Positions 55,634 to 64,000 of a stretch of DNA of 64,000 nt are shown piece by piece (the first letter of the stretch is position 1; each line of letters begins with the position of its first letter). The DNA is from Ancylobacter gelatini. Its GTDB lineage: Bacteria > Pseudomonadota > Alphaproteobacteria > Rhizobiales > Xanthobacteraceae. Where the stretch lies: the NCBI RefSeq assembly GCF_022601675.1, contig NZ_JAKVIL010000002.1:248001-312000 (forward strand), in the 5' to 3' direction. The notes under the pieces were generated by a model that searched no databases, had not been told where the DNA came from, and worked only from the letters and a program-made list of their open reading frames with translations. A program made the position numbers and the translations under genes.

Positions 55634-57148
55634 ATGTCGACCAACACCGCGCACCAGATGCCCGCCGATACCGGCGCCACCTATGTCGTTCCCGGCTTCG
55701 GGGCGAAGGAGTCCTTCCCGATTCCGACCGACCTGCTCATCGGCGACAACTGGGTCGCGGGGAGCGGGGAGGGCCGTATCGAGGTTCTCAACCCCGCCAC
55801 CGGCGCGGTGCTGACCTCGATCGCCGATGCGACCGTCGCTGACGGCATGGCCGCGGTCGACGCCGCGCAGGCCGCCGCCGCCTCCTGGGCCGCGACCCCG
55901 CCGCGCGCCCGCGCCGTCATCCTGCAGCGCTGCTTCCACGCCATGGTCGAGCATGCCGACTGGCTGGCACAGCTCATCTCTCTGGAGAACGGCAAGGCGC
56001 TGCCGGATGCGCGCTCCGAAGTCATGTACGCCGCCGAGTTCTTCCGCTGGTACGCGGAAGAGGCGGTGCGGATCAATGGCGACATCGGCATCGCCCCGGC
56101 CGGCGGCAACCGCATCATGGTGCAGTACCAGCCGATCGGCATCTCCCTGCTGATCACGCCGTGGAACTTCCCGGCGGCGATGGCGACCCGCAAGATCGCC
56201 CCGGCGCTGGCCGCCGGCTGCACCTGCATCCTCAAGCCGGCGGAAGAGACTCCGCTGACCGCGCTGGCGGTGGGCGAAATCCTGCGCCGCGCCGGGGTGC
56301 CGGCCGGCACGGTGAACATCATCAACACCTCCGACCCCGCGAGCGTGTGCAGCGCCATCCTGCGTGACCGCCGCGTGCGCAAGCTGTCCTTCACCGGCTC
56401 CACCGAAGTCGGCCGCATCCTGCTGCGCGAGGCTTCCTACAACATCATCAACTCGTCGATGGAACTGGGCGGCAACGCGCCGTTCCTGGTGCTGGACGAT
56501 GCCGATCTCGACGCCGCCATCGACGGCGCGATGATCGCCAAGATGCGCAATGCCGGCGAGGCCTGCACGGCGGCCAACCGCTTCTATGTGCAGGAGGGCA
56601 TCTATCCCGCTTTCGTCGACCGGCTGGTGGAGAAGATGGGCGCGCTGAAGCTTGGCGCGGGAACCGATGCTGCCACCCAGTGCGGCGCGATGATCAACGG
56701 CGCGGCGATCGACAAGATCGAGATGCTGGTGAGCGACGCGGTTGGCAAGGGCGCGCGCGTGCGGCTCGGCGGCAAGACGCCGGCGGGCGAGGGCTTCTTC
56801 TACCCGCCGTCGGTGCTCGACGAGGTGCCGCTGAACGCCGACCTGCTGCGCGAGGAGATTTTCGGGCCGGTCGCGGCGGTGGTGCCGTTCAAGGACATCG
56901 AAGATGCCGTGCGCATGGCCAACGACACCGAATACGGCCTCGCCGCCTATGTCTACACCGAGAACATGAAGCTCGGGCTTCAGCTTGCCGAGCGGCTGGA
57001 ATACGGCATGGTCGCGCTCAATCGCGGTCTGGTCTCCGATCCCGCCGCACCGTTCGGCGGCGTCAAGCAGAGCGGGCTCGGGCGCGAGGGTGCCCATCAC
57101 GGGCTGCTCGAATTCACCGAGGCCAAGTATATCGCGGTCAACTGGTGA
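55634..57148 (+). CDS. NAD(P)-dependent aldehyde dehydrogenase (succinate-semialdehyde dehydrogenase-like)
   Basis: The 504-residue protein is a full-length ALDH with the motifs ITPWNFPAAMATRKIAPALA, LSFTGSTEVGRILL, the general base Glu in MELGGNAPFLV and the catalytic Cys in NAGEACTAANRFYV, the layout of GabD-type enzymes. PFGGVKQSGLGREG is near the C-terminus. It should oxidise the aldehyde product of the preceding dehydrogenase to a dicarboxylate or acid. It lies 20 bases after the alcohol dehydrogenase gene. Confidence 0.9.
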   Translation: MSTNTAHQMPADTGATYVVPGFGAKESFPIPTDLLIGDNWVAGSGEGRIEVLNPATGAVLTSIADATVADGMAAVDAAQAAAASWAATPPRARAVILQRCFHAMVEHADWLAQLISLENGKALPDARSEVMYAAEFFRWYAEEAVRINGDIGIAPAGGNRIMVQYQPIGISLLITPWNFPAAMATRKIAPALAAGCTCILKPAEETPLTALAVGEILRRAGVPAGTVNIINTSDPASVCSAILRDRRVRKLSFTGSTEVGRILLREASYNIINSSMELGGNAPFLVLDDADLDAAIDGAMIAKMRNAGEACTAANRFYVQEGIYPAFVDRLVEKMGALKLGAGTDAATQCGAMINGAAIDKIEMLVSDAVGKGARVRLGGKTPAGEGFFYPPSVLDEVPLNADLLREEIFGPVAAVVPFKDIEDAVRMANDTEYGLAAYVYTENMKLGLQLAERLEYGMVALNRGLVSDPAAPFGGVKQSGLGREGAHHGLLEFTEAKYIAVNW

Positions 57149-57232
57149 CGATGGCCGGGTGGGCGGCGCGCGTCGCCCGCCCGCGCCATGACGGCCCCCG
57201 GCGGCGCGGCGTCGCTTGGTTGGAACGATGAG

Positions 57233-57251
57233 AACCTATATCTTATATCAT
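57233..57251. promoter_or_regulatory. Putative GntR operator before the gntR gene
   Basis: AACCTATATCTTATATCAT matches the inverted-repeat site before the CoA-transferase gene at 15 of 19 positions. It lies 22 bases before the ATG at 57274, consistent with autorepression. Confidence 0.65.
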
Positions 57252-57273
57252 CTTTGTTTTAGGTTTGATTCAC

Positions 57274-58059
57274 ATGGCCACCAGCACTCAGGATCCCCTG
57301 TCGTTTTCGCGGCTGGTGGCGCTCGACGACAAGCGTCCCACCTATCCGCAATCGCTGGTGGAACTGGCTTATGAGCAGCTCCTGTCCATGCTGGTGACGA
57401 TGAAGATCGCGCCGGGCGGGCATATCAGCATCGAGGCGCTGGCGCGGCAGCTCGAAATCTCGCAGACCCCGATCCGCGAGGCGCTGACGCTGCTGGAGGC
57501 GCAGAAGCTCGCCTACAAGATCCCCAATGTCGGCTTCCGGGCGGCGGAACTGCTGACCCGCCAGGAAGTGCACGACCTGTTCGAGCTGCGCCTGCTGATC
57601 GAGCCGGCGGCGGCGGCCTTCGCGGCGGAAAAGGCCAATGACGAGGCGCTGCGCGCGCTGGAAACGCTTGCCGAGGAAATGTCGCGCCAGCAGACCGGCA
57701 ATGAGCTGGCCTACGCCCAGTTCGCGGAAGGCGACGCGCGCCTGCACCAGCTGGTGACGGCGGCGAGCGGCAACCGCTTCATCGCGGAGACGGTCGAGGG
57801 CCTGCACGTCCATCTCCACATCTTCCGCTTCCTGTTCAGGACCAACGCCACCGCCAAGGCCGTGCAGGAGCATGAGGCGATCGTCAGTGCGCTTCTCGCG
57901 CGCGACCCGGCGGGCGCGGAACAGGCGATGCGCAACCATCTGCTGGCCTCGCGCGGGCGCATGACGCTGGCGCTGGACGAGCAGGAGCGTCTGGCCGGCG
58001 CCAACCTCTCGCCGGAGGGCGGCGGGCGCCCGCGTCGGGGCCGCGCGCGCAAGCGCTGA
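57274..58059 (+). CDS. GntR-family regulator with FCD domain
   Basis: The 261-residue protein has an N-terminal winged HTH (IEALARQLEISQTPIREAL, about 52-70) and a C-terminal all-helical FCD ligand-binding domain (LFELRLLIEPAAAAFAAEKA, then GDARLHQLVTAASGN and EHEAIVSALLARDPAGAE), whose Asp and His residues typically bind a metal and a carboxylate. Located between the uptake/dehydrogenase genes and the CoA-transferase genes, with matching sites before all three units, it is the likely local repressor that senses the substrate. Confidence 0.9.
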   Translation: MATSTQDPLSFSRLVALDDKRPTYPQSLVELAYEQLLSMLVTMKIAPGGHISIEALARQLEISQTPIREALTLLEAQKLAYKIPNVGFRAAELLTRQEVHDLFELRLLIEPAAAAFAAEKANDEALRALETLAEEMSRQQTGNELAYAQFAEGDARLHQLVTAASGNRFIAETVEGLHVHLHIFRFLFRTNATAKAVQEHEAIVSALLARDPAGAEQAMRNHLLASRGRMTLALDEQERLAGANLSPEGGGRPRRGRARKR

Positions 58060-58122
58060 AGGCGGCAGAAGCACGCGGCGAACCGCGATCACCGTTTGAC
58101 AGGGGTCCGCGTCGTAACTAAA

Positions 58123-58141
58123 ATCATATAGGATATATGAT
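58123..58141. promoter_or_regulatory. Putative GntR operator before the CoA-transferase gene
   Basis: ATCATATA-GGA-TATATGAT has perfect 8-bp inverted arms around a 3-base spacer. It is the most symmetric of three related sites in this region and lies 146 bases before the CoA-transferase start. Confidence 0.7.
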
Positions 58142-58286
58142 GCATCGCCCTCCCGATGAGGGCCGGAGCGTATAGTCGTGCATCCCCGCGCCGATGCGGT
58201 GCGCCGGGATGGAACAGGTCTCTTATCCCGGCGCGATGCGCGTTCCGCCGCGTTGCCGGGCAATGACATAATGGGAGGAATTGGTG

Positions 58287-59474
58287 ATGGCTCTGCCTCT
58301 ACAGGGCATCCGGGTGCTCGACATCTCGCAGGTGATGGCCGGGCCGTTCTGCTGCATGCTCTTGGCCGACATGGGCGCCGACGTCATCAAGATCGAGCCG
58401 CCGGGCACGGGCGATTCCACCCGCCATTCCATGGGCTTTCGGCTCAAGGGCTCCGACAGCCCCGGCTTTCTGGCGCTCAATCGCAACAAGCGCAGCATCA
58501 CGCTCGACCTCAAGTCGCCGGAAGACCGCGAGGTGCTCTACGCGCTGGTGAAGACCGCCGACGTGCTTGTCGAGAATGCCCGCCCCGGCGTCGCCTCGCG
58601 CCTCGGCATGGACTACGCCACGCTGAAGGCGATCAACCCGCGCCTCGTCTATGCCAGCATTTCCGGTTTCGGCCAGACCGGCCCGTGGTCGCAGCGGCCG
58701 GGCTTCGACCTGATCGCGCAGGCGGTGTCCGGCGTGCTCAGCTCCAACGGCTTCCCCGGCATGGAGCCGGCCAAGAACTCCATTGCGGTGGCCGATCTCG
58801 GCGCCGGCCTGTTCAGCGCCTACGCCATTCTGAGCGCGGTCATCGGCCGCCAGACCTCCGGCGAGGGCCAGCACATCGACGCGTCGCTGTTCGAGGCGGC
58901 GCTGGCGCTCTCGATCTGGGAGACCACGGAACTGTGGGGCACCGGCAAGTCGCCCGCGCCCATCGGCTCGGCCAACCGCATGTCCGCGCCCTATCAGGCG
59001 GTGGAAGCCGCCGATGGCTGGTTCGTCATTGGCGCCGCCAATCAGGGCCTGTGGCTGACCTTCCTGAAGGTGCTCGGCCGCGAGGAACTGCAGCAGGATG
59101 AGCGCTTCTCCACCAATGCCGCGCGTGTGCAGAACCGCATCGCGCTGATGGAGGAGCTGGCGCCGACCTTCCTCACCCGCACCCGCCAGGAATGGATCGA
59201 CGCGCTGATGGCGGCCGGCGTGCCGACGGCGCCGATCCTCGATTATGGCGAGGCGGTCGCCAGCGAGCAGGCCGAAGCGCGCCAGATGGTGCAGATGGTG
59301 CCGCACCCCGTCGAGGGCGAGTTCCGCGCGCTCGGCTTCCCGGTAAAGCTCAGCGCCACCCCGCAGGAAGTCCGCCTCCCGCCGCCGCTGCTCGATGAGC
59401 ATGGCGACGATATTCGCCGGGAACTGGTCCAAATGGGGCTGCTGTCGCAGTCGAAGACGAAGAGCGTGGCGTGA
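58287..59474 (+). CDS. Class III CoA-transferase (CaiB/BaiF family)
   Basis: The 395-residue protein has the family signature LPLQGIRVLDISQVMAGPF at the N-terminus, MGADVIKIEPPGTGD, and the catalytic Asp in VADLGAGLFSAYAIL. It moves CoA from an acyl-CoA donor to a carboxylic acid. Here it probably activates the acid made or imported by this gene set. The ATG at 58287 follows GGGAGGAATTG; GTG and TTG codons just upstream are also in frame. It overlaps the hydratase gene (ATGA-type). Confidence 0.92.
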   Translation: MALPLQGIRVLDISQVMAGPFCCMLLADMGADVIKIEPPGTGDSTRHSMGFRLKGSDSPGFLALNRNKRSITLDLKSPEDREVLYALVKTADVLVENARPGVASRLGMDYATLKAINPRLVYASISGFGQTGPWSQRPGFDLIAQAVSGVLSSNGFPGMEPAKNSIAVADLGAGLFSAYAILSAVIGRQTSGEGQHIDASLFEAALALSIWETTELWGTGKSPAPIGSANRMSAPYQAVEAADGWFVIGAANQGLWLTFLKVLGREELQQDERFSTNAARVQNRIALMEELAPTFLTRTRQEWIDALMAAGVPTAPILDYGEAVASEQAEARQMVQMVPHPVEGEFRALGFPVKLSATPQEVRLPPPLLDEHGDDIRRELVQMGLLSQSKTKSVA

Positions 59475-60256
59475 TGAGCACTCCCGGTATCGATTTCGAG
59501 AAGGCTGGCGACGTCGCCTTCGTCCGCTTCAACAACCCGTCGGCGCACAACGCCCTCACCAGCCAGATGTGGCACGACCTGCGCGACGCCGCGCTGGCGA
59601 TCGCGGAGGATCCCGCGATCCGCGTCGCGGTGTTCCGCGGCGTGGGCGGCAAGGCGTTCGTCTCCGGTACCGACATTTCCGGCTTCACCAAGTTCGCCAG
59701 CGGCGCCGACGGCGTGGCCTATGAGCGTGGCATCGATGAGTGCATGAGCGCGGTCGACGCCATCCCGGTCACGACCATCGCCGTGGTCGATGGCTGGGCG
59801 GTCGGCGGCGGGCTCAACATCGCCTCCGCCTGCGATTTCCGCCTCGCCACACCGGGCGCGCGCTTCGGCTCGCCCATCGGCCGCACGCTCGGTAATTGCC
59901 TGTCGGCGCTCAGCATGGCGCGCATCGGCGGCGCCATCGGCGTGCCGCTGGCCAAGCGCATGGTGCTGCTCGGCGAAATCATCACGGCCGAGGAAATGCT
60001 CGCCAAGGGCTTCCTGCTGAAGATCCTCGATGCGGGGGCGATGGAGGCGGAGGTCGAGGCGCTGTGCCGCCGCGCGGCCGAGAACGCGCCGCTGACCACC
60101 CGCGCCACCAAGGCCACGATCCGCAAGCTCTCCCTCGACCAACTGCCGGACATCGAGGCGATCGTCTCCGAGGTCTATGGCAGCGAGGATTTCCGCCGCG
60201 GCGTCGAGGCGTTCCTCGCCCGCACCAAGTCCGTTCCGACGTGGACCGGCAAATAG
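59474..60256 (+). CDS. Enoyl-CoA hydratase/isomerase family protein
   Basis: The 260-residue crotonase-fold protein has the oxyanion-hole segments GGKAFVSGTDISGF and VDGWAVGGGLNIASACDFRLA. Its reaction is not fixed by sequence: hydration, isomerisation or related chemistry on a CoA thioester. It is translationally coupled to the CoA-transferase, so both should act on the same acyl-CoA. The C-terminal part includes PLTTRATKATIRKL, typical of the family. Confidence 0.88.
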   Translation: MSTPGIDFEKAGDVAFVRFNNPSAHNALTSQMWHDLRDAALAIAEDPAIRVAVFRGVGGKAFVSGTDISGFTKFASGADGVAYERGIDECMSAVDAIPVTTIAVVDGWAVGGGLNIASACDFRLATPGARFGSPIGRTLGNCLSALSMARIGGAIGVPLAKRMVLLGEIITAEEMLAKGFLLKILDAGAMEAEVEALCRRAAENAPLTTRATKATIRKLSLDQLPDIEAIVSEVYGSEDFRRGVEAFLARTKSVPTWTGK

Positions 60257-60288
60257 ACGGCGGGATGTGAAGGACGCCGCCGGATCGC

Positions 60289-61035
60289 TCAGCGGTCCGG
60301 CTGCACCTCGTGCTCCAGCACCCGGCGGGTGACACGCCAGCCATTGAAATGGTGGGCGCGCAGCAATTCGCGCAGCAGCGGCCCCTGTCGCTGCTTGAGC
60401 GCCGCCACAATCTGCTCGTGCTCCATCACCGCGCGGGCCCAGCGCTCACTTACCCGGTTGCCGGCGAAGCGGTACAGCCGCACGCGCGCGCTTTCCACCC
60501 GGTAGACCCGCGACAGCGCCGGATTATGCGCGCAGTCGACAATGGTCTGGTGGATCTCCTGATTGATGCGGAAATAACCCATCAGGTCGCCCGCCCGCTG
60601 GCACGCCACCATGTCCTCGTGCCGGGCTTCCACCCGCGCGAATTCTTCCGCCGTGCCCCGCTCGCAGGCCGGCTCCGCCGCCACGCTTTCGAGGCCGGCG
60701 AGCAGTTCCATGGCGAGGTCGACCTCTTCCGGGGACAGCTTGGTCACCTGCGCGCCGCGATTGGGCACGATCTGCACCAGGCCTTCGGTTTCCAGAATCT
60801 TGAACGCCTCGCGCAGCGGCGTGCGGGTCACGCCGAGCCCCTCGGTCAGCATGCGCTCGGAGATGCGCCCGCCCGGCGGCAACTCGCCGGCCAGGATCAT
60901 GTCGCGGATGCGCTCGACGACATGGGTCGCGCTGCGCCCGCGCAGCGTGCGCGCCAGATCGGGAGCCAAATCAGCCATGTCGGTCGCCGGCTCGGGCGAC
61001 TGATCGGGAGTGGCAGGCTCGGTGAGTGATTGCAT
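60289..61035 (-). CDS. GntR-family regulator with FCD domain
   Basis: The 248-residue protein has a winged HTH (RISERMLTEGLGVTRTPLRE, about 57-76) and an FCD ligand-binding domain with NQEIHQTIVDCAHNPALSRV and EHEQIVAALKQRQG. It is convergent with the CoA-transferase operon and divergent from the third molybdenum hydroxylase operon, which starts about 440 bases away and is its most likely target. Confidence 0.9.
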   Translation of the reverse strand: MQSLTEPATPDQSPEPATDMADLAPDLARTLRGRSATHVVERIRDMILAGELPPGGRISERMLTEGLGVTRTPLREAFKILETEGLVQIVPNRGAQVTKLSPEEVDLAMELLAGLESVAAEPACERGTAEEFARVEARHEDMVACQRAGDLMGYFRINQEIHQTIVDCAHNPALSRVYRVESARVRLYRFAGNRVSERWARAVMEHEQIVAALKQRQGPLLRELLRAHHFNGWRVTRRVLEHEVQPDR

Positions 61036-61478
61036 GCAAACAGGCTGTCACATCGCAGATTAAATGTCCATTTCGATCGATCATTCCTGTGATTACATTC
61101 AATGGCGACGCGTTCGCATCGTCGACGCGTGCCGCTGATGCAATGTTGCTGTAAACGCCGCGCGACTGTCGGCACGTTATCGCGACTTGGCAGCCGGATG
61201 GGCGTTCGAGGTCTTCGAGCAACTGCGTCGCTTATGTCACTGCCGGCGGGCGCCCGGTCGAGATCTGCGGCGTCTTGGGCGCCGCCTCCGATCCCGCGCC
61301 CGGCCAGCGATAGGAATTCACCGGGTATGCCGCGCCTCACGGACTGGTGATTAGATGATGGCCATCAGCATAGCCTAGCTTCCGCCCCGGAGCGCATTCG
61401 ACTGCCGTCCACCCGCCGGGAAGCGGAGGGCGGCTTTTCCTGTTGCGCCCCTCATCCCGTGATGAAGAGGGCTCATCC
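61036..61478. other. Intergenic region between gntR and molybdenum hydroxylase operon
   Basis: About 440 bases without a supported gene. The promoter of the minus-strand gntR gene should lie around 61050-61110, where the sequence is AT-rich. A perfect 12-bp palindrome TGATGGCCATCA (61356-61367) sits 112 bases before the molybdenum hydroxylase genes and may be an operator. Confidence 0.5.
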
Positions 61479-61937
61479 ATGAAATTCACACTCAACGGAG
61501 CCGAGCACAGCATCGAGGCGGACGGCGACATGCCTCTGCTCTGGGCGCTGCGCGACGTCGTCGGCCTCACCGGCACCAAATTCGGCTGCGGCGTCGCGCT
61601 GTGCGGCGCCTGCACGGTCCATGTCGACGGAGCGCCGGTCCGCTCGTGCCAGACCACCGTGGCGGATGTCGAGGGCAAGAGCGTCACCACCATCGAGGGC
61701 GTCGCCGGCAGCGGCGAGGTCGGTCAGGCGGTGGTGGCGGCCTGGCGCAAGCTCGACGTGGTGCAGTGCGGCTACTGCCAGTCCGGGCAGATCATGTCCG
61801 CCGTCGGGCTGCTCAGCGAAAATCGCAAGCCGACCGATGACGATATCGACGCGGCCATGGACGGCAATGTCTGCCGCTGCGCCACCTATCAACGCATCCG
61901 CGCGGCGATCCACGACGCCGCCGCCAACCTCGCGTGA
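61479..61937 (+). CDS. (2Fe-2S) subunit of molybdenum hydroxylase, copy 3
   Basis: The 152-residue protein has cluster motifs [15 protein letters not shown] and [12 protein letters not shown] with [11 protein letters not shown]. It is the electron-carrying partner of the molybdopterin subunit whose gene starts 6 bases downstream. The ATG at 61479 gives the standard family start [10 protein letters not shown]; 12 upstream codons in the frame are not conserved. Confidence 0.92.
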   Translation: MKFTLNGAEHSIEADGDMPLLWALRDVVGLTGTKFGCGVALCGACTVHVDGAPVRSCQTTVADVEGKSVTTIEGVAGSGEVGQAVVAAWRKLDVVQCGYCQSGQIMSAVGLLSENRKPTDDDIDAAMDGNVCRCATYQRIRAAIHDAAANLA

Positions 61938-61942
61938 TCGCC

Positions 61943-64000
61943 ATGCACCTCATCAAACCGGACCATTACCGCAAGATGCTGGCGGGCCAGCTGGCGGGCC
62001 AGTCGGCGGGCTCGGGCGAGCCGGTGGCGCCCTCGCGCCGCGGCTTCCTGCAGGGCGTCGCCGCCATCGGCGGCGCGCTGGTCATCGGCCTTCATCTGGA
62101 AACGGGCAAGGCGTTCGCCGCCGCCGCGAAAGACGGCCCGATGCCCAACGCCTTCGTGCGCATCGCCCCCGACAGCACCGTCACCGTGCTGATCAAGCAC
62201 CTCGACATGGGGCAGGGCGTGACCACCGGCCTCGCCACCATCGTCGCCGAGGAACTCGACGCCGACTGGAGCCAGATGCGCGCCGCCTTCGCGCCGGCCG
62301 ATGCGCTGCTCTACAACAATCTGGCGTTCGGCCCGGTGCAGGGCACGGGCGGCTCGACCTCCGTCGCCAATAGCTGGGAGCAACTGCGCAAGGCCGGCGC
62401 CGCCGCCCGCCACATGCTGGTCGCCGCCGCCGCCGAGAAATGGGGCGTGCCCGCTTCCAGCATCACCATCGACAAGGGCCGGCTGGCGAGCGGCAGCCAT
62501 TCCGGCAGCTTCGGCGAGTTTGCCGAGGCCGCCGCCAAACTGCCGGTGCCCACCGAGGTCACGCTCAAGGACCCGAAGGACTTCAGGCTGATCGGCACGC
62601 GCCTGCCGCGCCTCGATTCGGCCGACAAGACCGACGGCAAGGCGATCTACGCGCTCGACATCCGCCGTCCGGGCATGCTCACCGCGGTACTGCGCCGTCC
62701 GGACCGCTTCGGCGCCACGCTCAAGAGCTTCGACGCCACGGCGGCGAAGAAGGTGCCGGGCGTGGTCGAGGTGGTGGCGGTGCCCAACGGCATCGCGGTG
62801 CTCGCCACTAACACCTGGGCGGCGATCCAGGGCCGCGAGGCGCTGGCCGACATCGTCTGGGACGAGGCCAATGCCGAGATGCGCTCCACGCCCGAGCTGA
62901 TGACGGCCTACAAGCAGCTCGCCACCACGCCCGGCACGAGCGCCGCGAAGCGCGGCGATGCGGCCAAGGGCCTTTCGGGCGCCGCCAAGGTGATCGAGGC
63001 GGAGTTCGAGTTCCCCTATCTCGCCCACGCGCCGATGGAGCCGCTCAACTGCGTGATTGAGAAGACCGGCGACGGTGTGACCATCTGGACCGGCTCGCAG
63101 TTCCAGACCATCGAGCAGGCGGTGACCGCCGGCATCATGGGAATCAAGCTCGAGCAGGTGAAGATCGAGACGCTGTGGGCCGGTGGCTCCTTCGGGCGCC
63201 GGGCCAATCCGCCGGCCGACTATGTGGCGGAGGCGGCGACGATCCTCAAGGCCATTGACGGGCGCGCCCCGGTTCATCTGGTCTGGACCCGCGAGGACGA
63301 CATCAAGGGCGGCTATTACCGCCCCATGTTCTACCACAAGGTCCGCGCCGGGGTGACGGCGGACGGCAAGATCGCCGGCTGGGAACAGCAGATCGTCGGC
63401 CAGTCCTTCATCGTGGGCACGCCGTTCGAGGCGTTCATCGTCAAGAATGGCGTCGACGGCACCTCGGTCGAGGGCGCCTCCGACACCAATTACGACATCG
63501 GCAATTTCGCGGTGGACCTGCACACGGTTCCCTCGAAGGTGCCGACGCTGTGGTGGCGCTCGGTCGGCCACACCCACACCGCGCAGGCGGTGGAGGTGAT
63601 GATCGACGAACTCGCCCACGCCGCCGGCCGCGATCCGGTGGAGTTCCGCATGGAGCTGCTCAAGGACAAGCCGCGCCACGCCGCCGTGCTCAAGCTTCTG
63701 GCGGAAAAAGCGAATTGGGGTCCCAAGGCCGGGCAGGGCAAGGGCCGTGGCCTCGCGCTGCATGAGAGCTTCGACACGGTGGTCGGCAGCGTGATCGACG
63801 TCTCGGTGGTGGACGGCCAGATCAAGGTCGACAAGGTGATCTGCGCCGTAGATTGCGGCATCGCCATCAACCCGGACGTCATTGCCGCGCAGATCGAGGG
63901 CGGCGTCGGCTTCGGTCTCGGCGCCGCGCTGCATGACGAGATCACGCTCGACAAGGGGCTGGTGGAGCAGTCGAATTTCGACGGCTTCATTCCGCTGCGC
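61943..64000 (+). CDS. Xanthine dehydrogenase-family molybdopterin subunit, copy 3 (3' end outside window)
   Basis: The frame is open from ATG 61943 to the end of the window, 686 codons without a stop. The N-terminus has a twin-arginine signal ([20 protein letters not shown]). Family motifs include [20 protein letters not shown] (20 residues), [46 protein letters not shown] and [19 protein letters not shown]. The C-terminal catalytic glutamate region is beyond the edge. Only about 50 residues should be missing by comparison with the other two copies (729 and 738 residues). A GTG at 61934 is an alternative start. Confidence 0.9.
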   Translation, partial: MHLIKPDHYRKMLAGQLAGQSAGSGEPVAPSRRGFLQGVAAIGGALVIGLHLETGKAFAAAAKDGPMPNAFVRIAPDSTVTVLIKHLDMGQGVTTGLATIVAEELDADWSQMRAAFAPADALLYNNLAFGPVQGTGGSTSVANSWEQLRKAGAAARHMLVAAAAEKWGVPASSITIDKGRLASGSHSGSFGEFAEAAAKLPVPTEVTLKDPKDFRLIGTRLPRLDSADKTDGKAIYALDIRRPGMLTAVLRRPDRFGATLKSFDATAAKKVPGVVEVVAVPNGIAVLATNTWAAIQGREALADIVWDEANAEMRSTPELMTAYKQLATTPGTSAAKRGDAAKGLSGAAKVIEAEFEFPYLAHAPMEPLNCVIEKTGDGVTIWTGSQFQTIEQAVTAGIMGIKLEQVKIETLWAGGSFGRRANPPADYVAEAATILKAIDGRAPVHLVWTREDDIKGGYYRPMFYHKVRAGVTADGKIAGWEQQIVGQSFIVGTPFEAFIVKNGVDGTSVEGASDTNYDIGNFAVDLHTVPSKVPTLWWRSVGHTHTAQAVEVMIDELAHAAGRDPVEFRMELLKDKPRHAAVLKLLAEKANWGPKAGQGKGRGLALHESFDTVVGSVIDVSVVDGQIKVDKVICAVDCGIAINPDVIAAQIEGGVGFGLGAALHDEITLDKGLVEQSNFDGFIPLR

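Overview
The window is high-GC chromosomal DNA of an alphaproteobacterium, most likely of the order Hyphomicrobiales (Rhizobiales). This is inferred from an Omp2b/RopA-type porin, a DUF1127 protein, a Ti-type traA/traC/traD module, and the codon style. The Sox genes, the TctCBA transporter and several molybdenum hydroxylases suggest a metabolically versatile, possibly sulfur-oxidising organism such as a member of the Xanthobacteraceae. The genus is not proven by anything visible here.

Layout. 1-13241 is housekeeping chromosome: the end of a penicillin-binding protein 1C gene, a DUF1127 gene, tRNA-Gln(CTG), a porin, cardiolipin synthase, a Ppx/GppA phosphatase, RlmE, an MFS pump, guaB, a MAPEG protein, an RsmB-type RNA methyltransferase and guaA. 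13223-30110 is a roughly 17 kb genomic island integrated at the 3' end of guaA. It is bounded by imperfect 54-bp direct repeats that both carry the guaA stop region. It holds a tyrosine integrase, an AlpA-type regulator, a TraA relaxase divergent from traC/traD with an oriT-like site between them, and a type I restriction-modification locus (hsdM, hsdS, an Abi_C-like gene, a gene remnant, hsdR). After these come an unknown gene with a possible nuclease-like fold, an IS630 remnant fused to another ORF, a small XRE regulator and a RelE/XRE toxin-antitoxin pair. No type IV secretion genes are present, so the island looks mobilisable rather than self-transmissible. Just outside the right repeat lies a broken piece of a second, related integrase, which suggests that two elements entered guaA one after the other.

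30419-50777 returns to chromosome: a PuuE-like deacetylase, a two-component system, and then a minus-strand cluster soxEF-soxXYZ-soxA preceded by a two-subunit molybdenum hydroxylase. soxB and soxCD are not present. Next come an NAD(P)-dependent epimerase, an MmyB-type regulator, a second molybdenum hydroxylase pair, a methyltransferase, an MFS carrier, an AraC regulator, a DUF2147 protein and an SDR enzyme.

50866-60256 appears to be one catabolic regulon: a tripartite tricarboxylate-type uptake system (TctC, TctB, TctA), an iron-dependent alcohol dehydrogenase, a semialdehyde dehydrogenase, a GntR/FCD regulator, a class III CoA-transferase and an enoyl-CoA hydratase. The same 19-bp palindrome-like site precedes tctC, the gntR gene and the CoA-transferase gene, which links the set to the GntR protein. 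The window ends with a second GntR/FCD regulator and a third molybdenum hydroxylase pair whose large subunit runs off the right edge.
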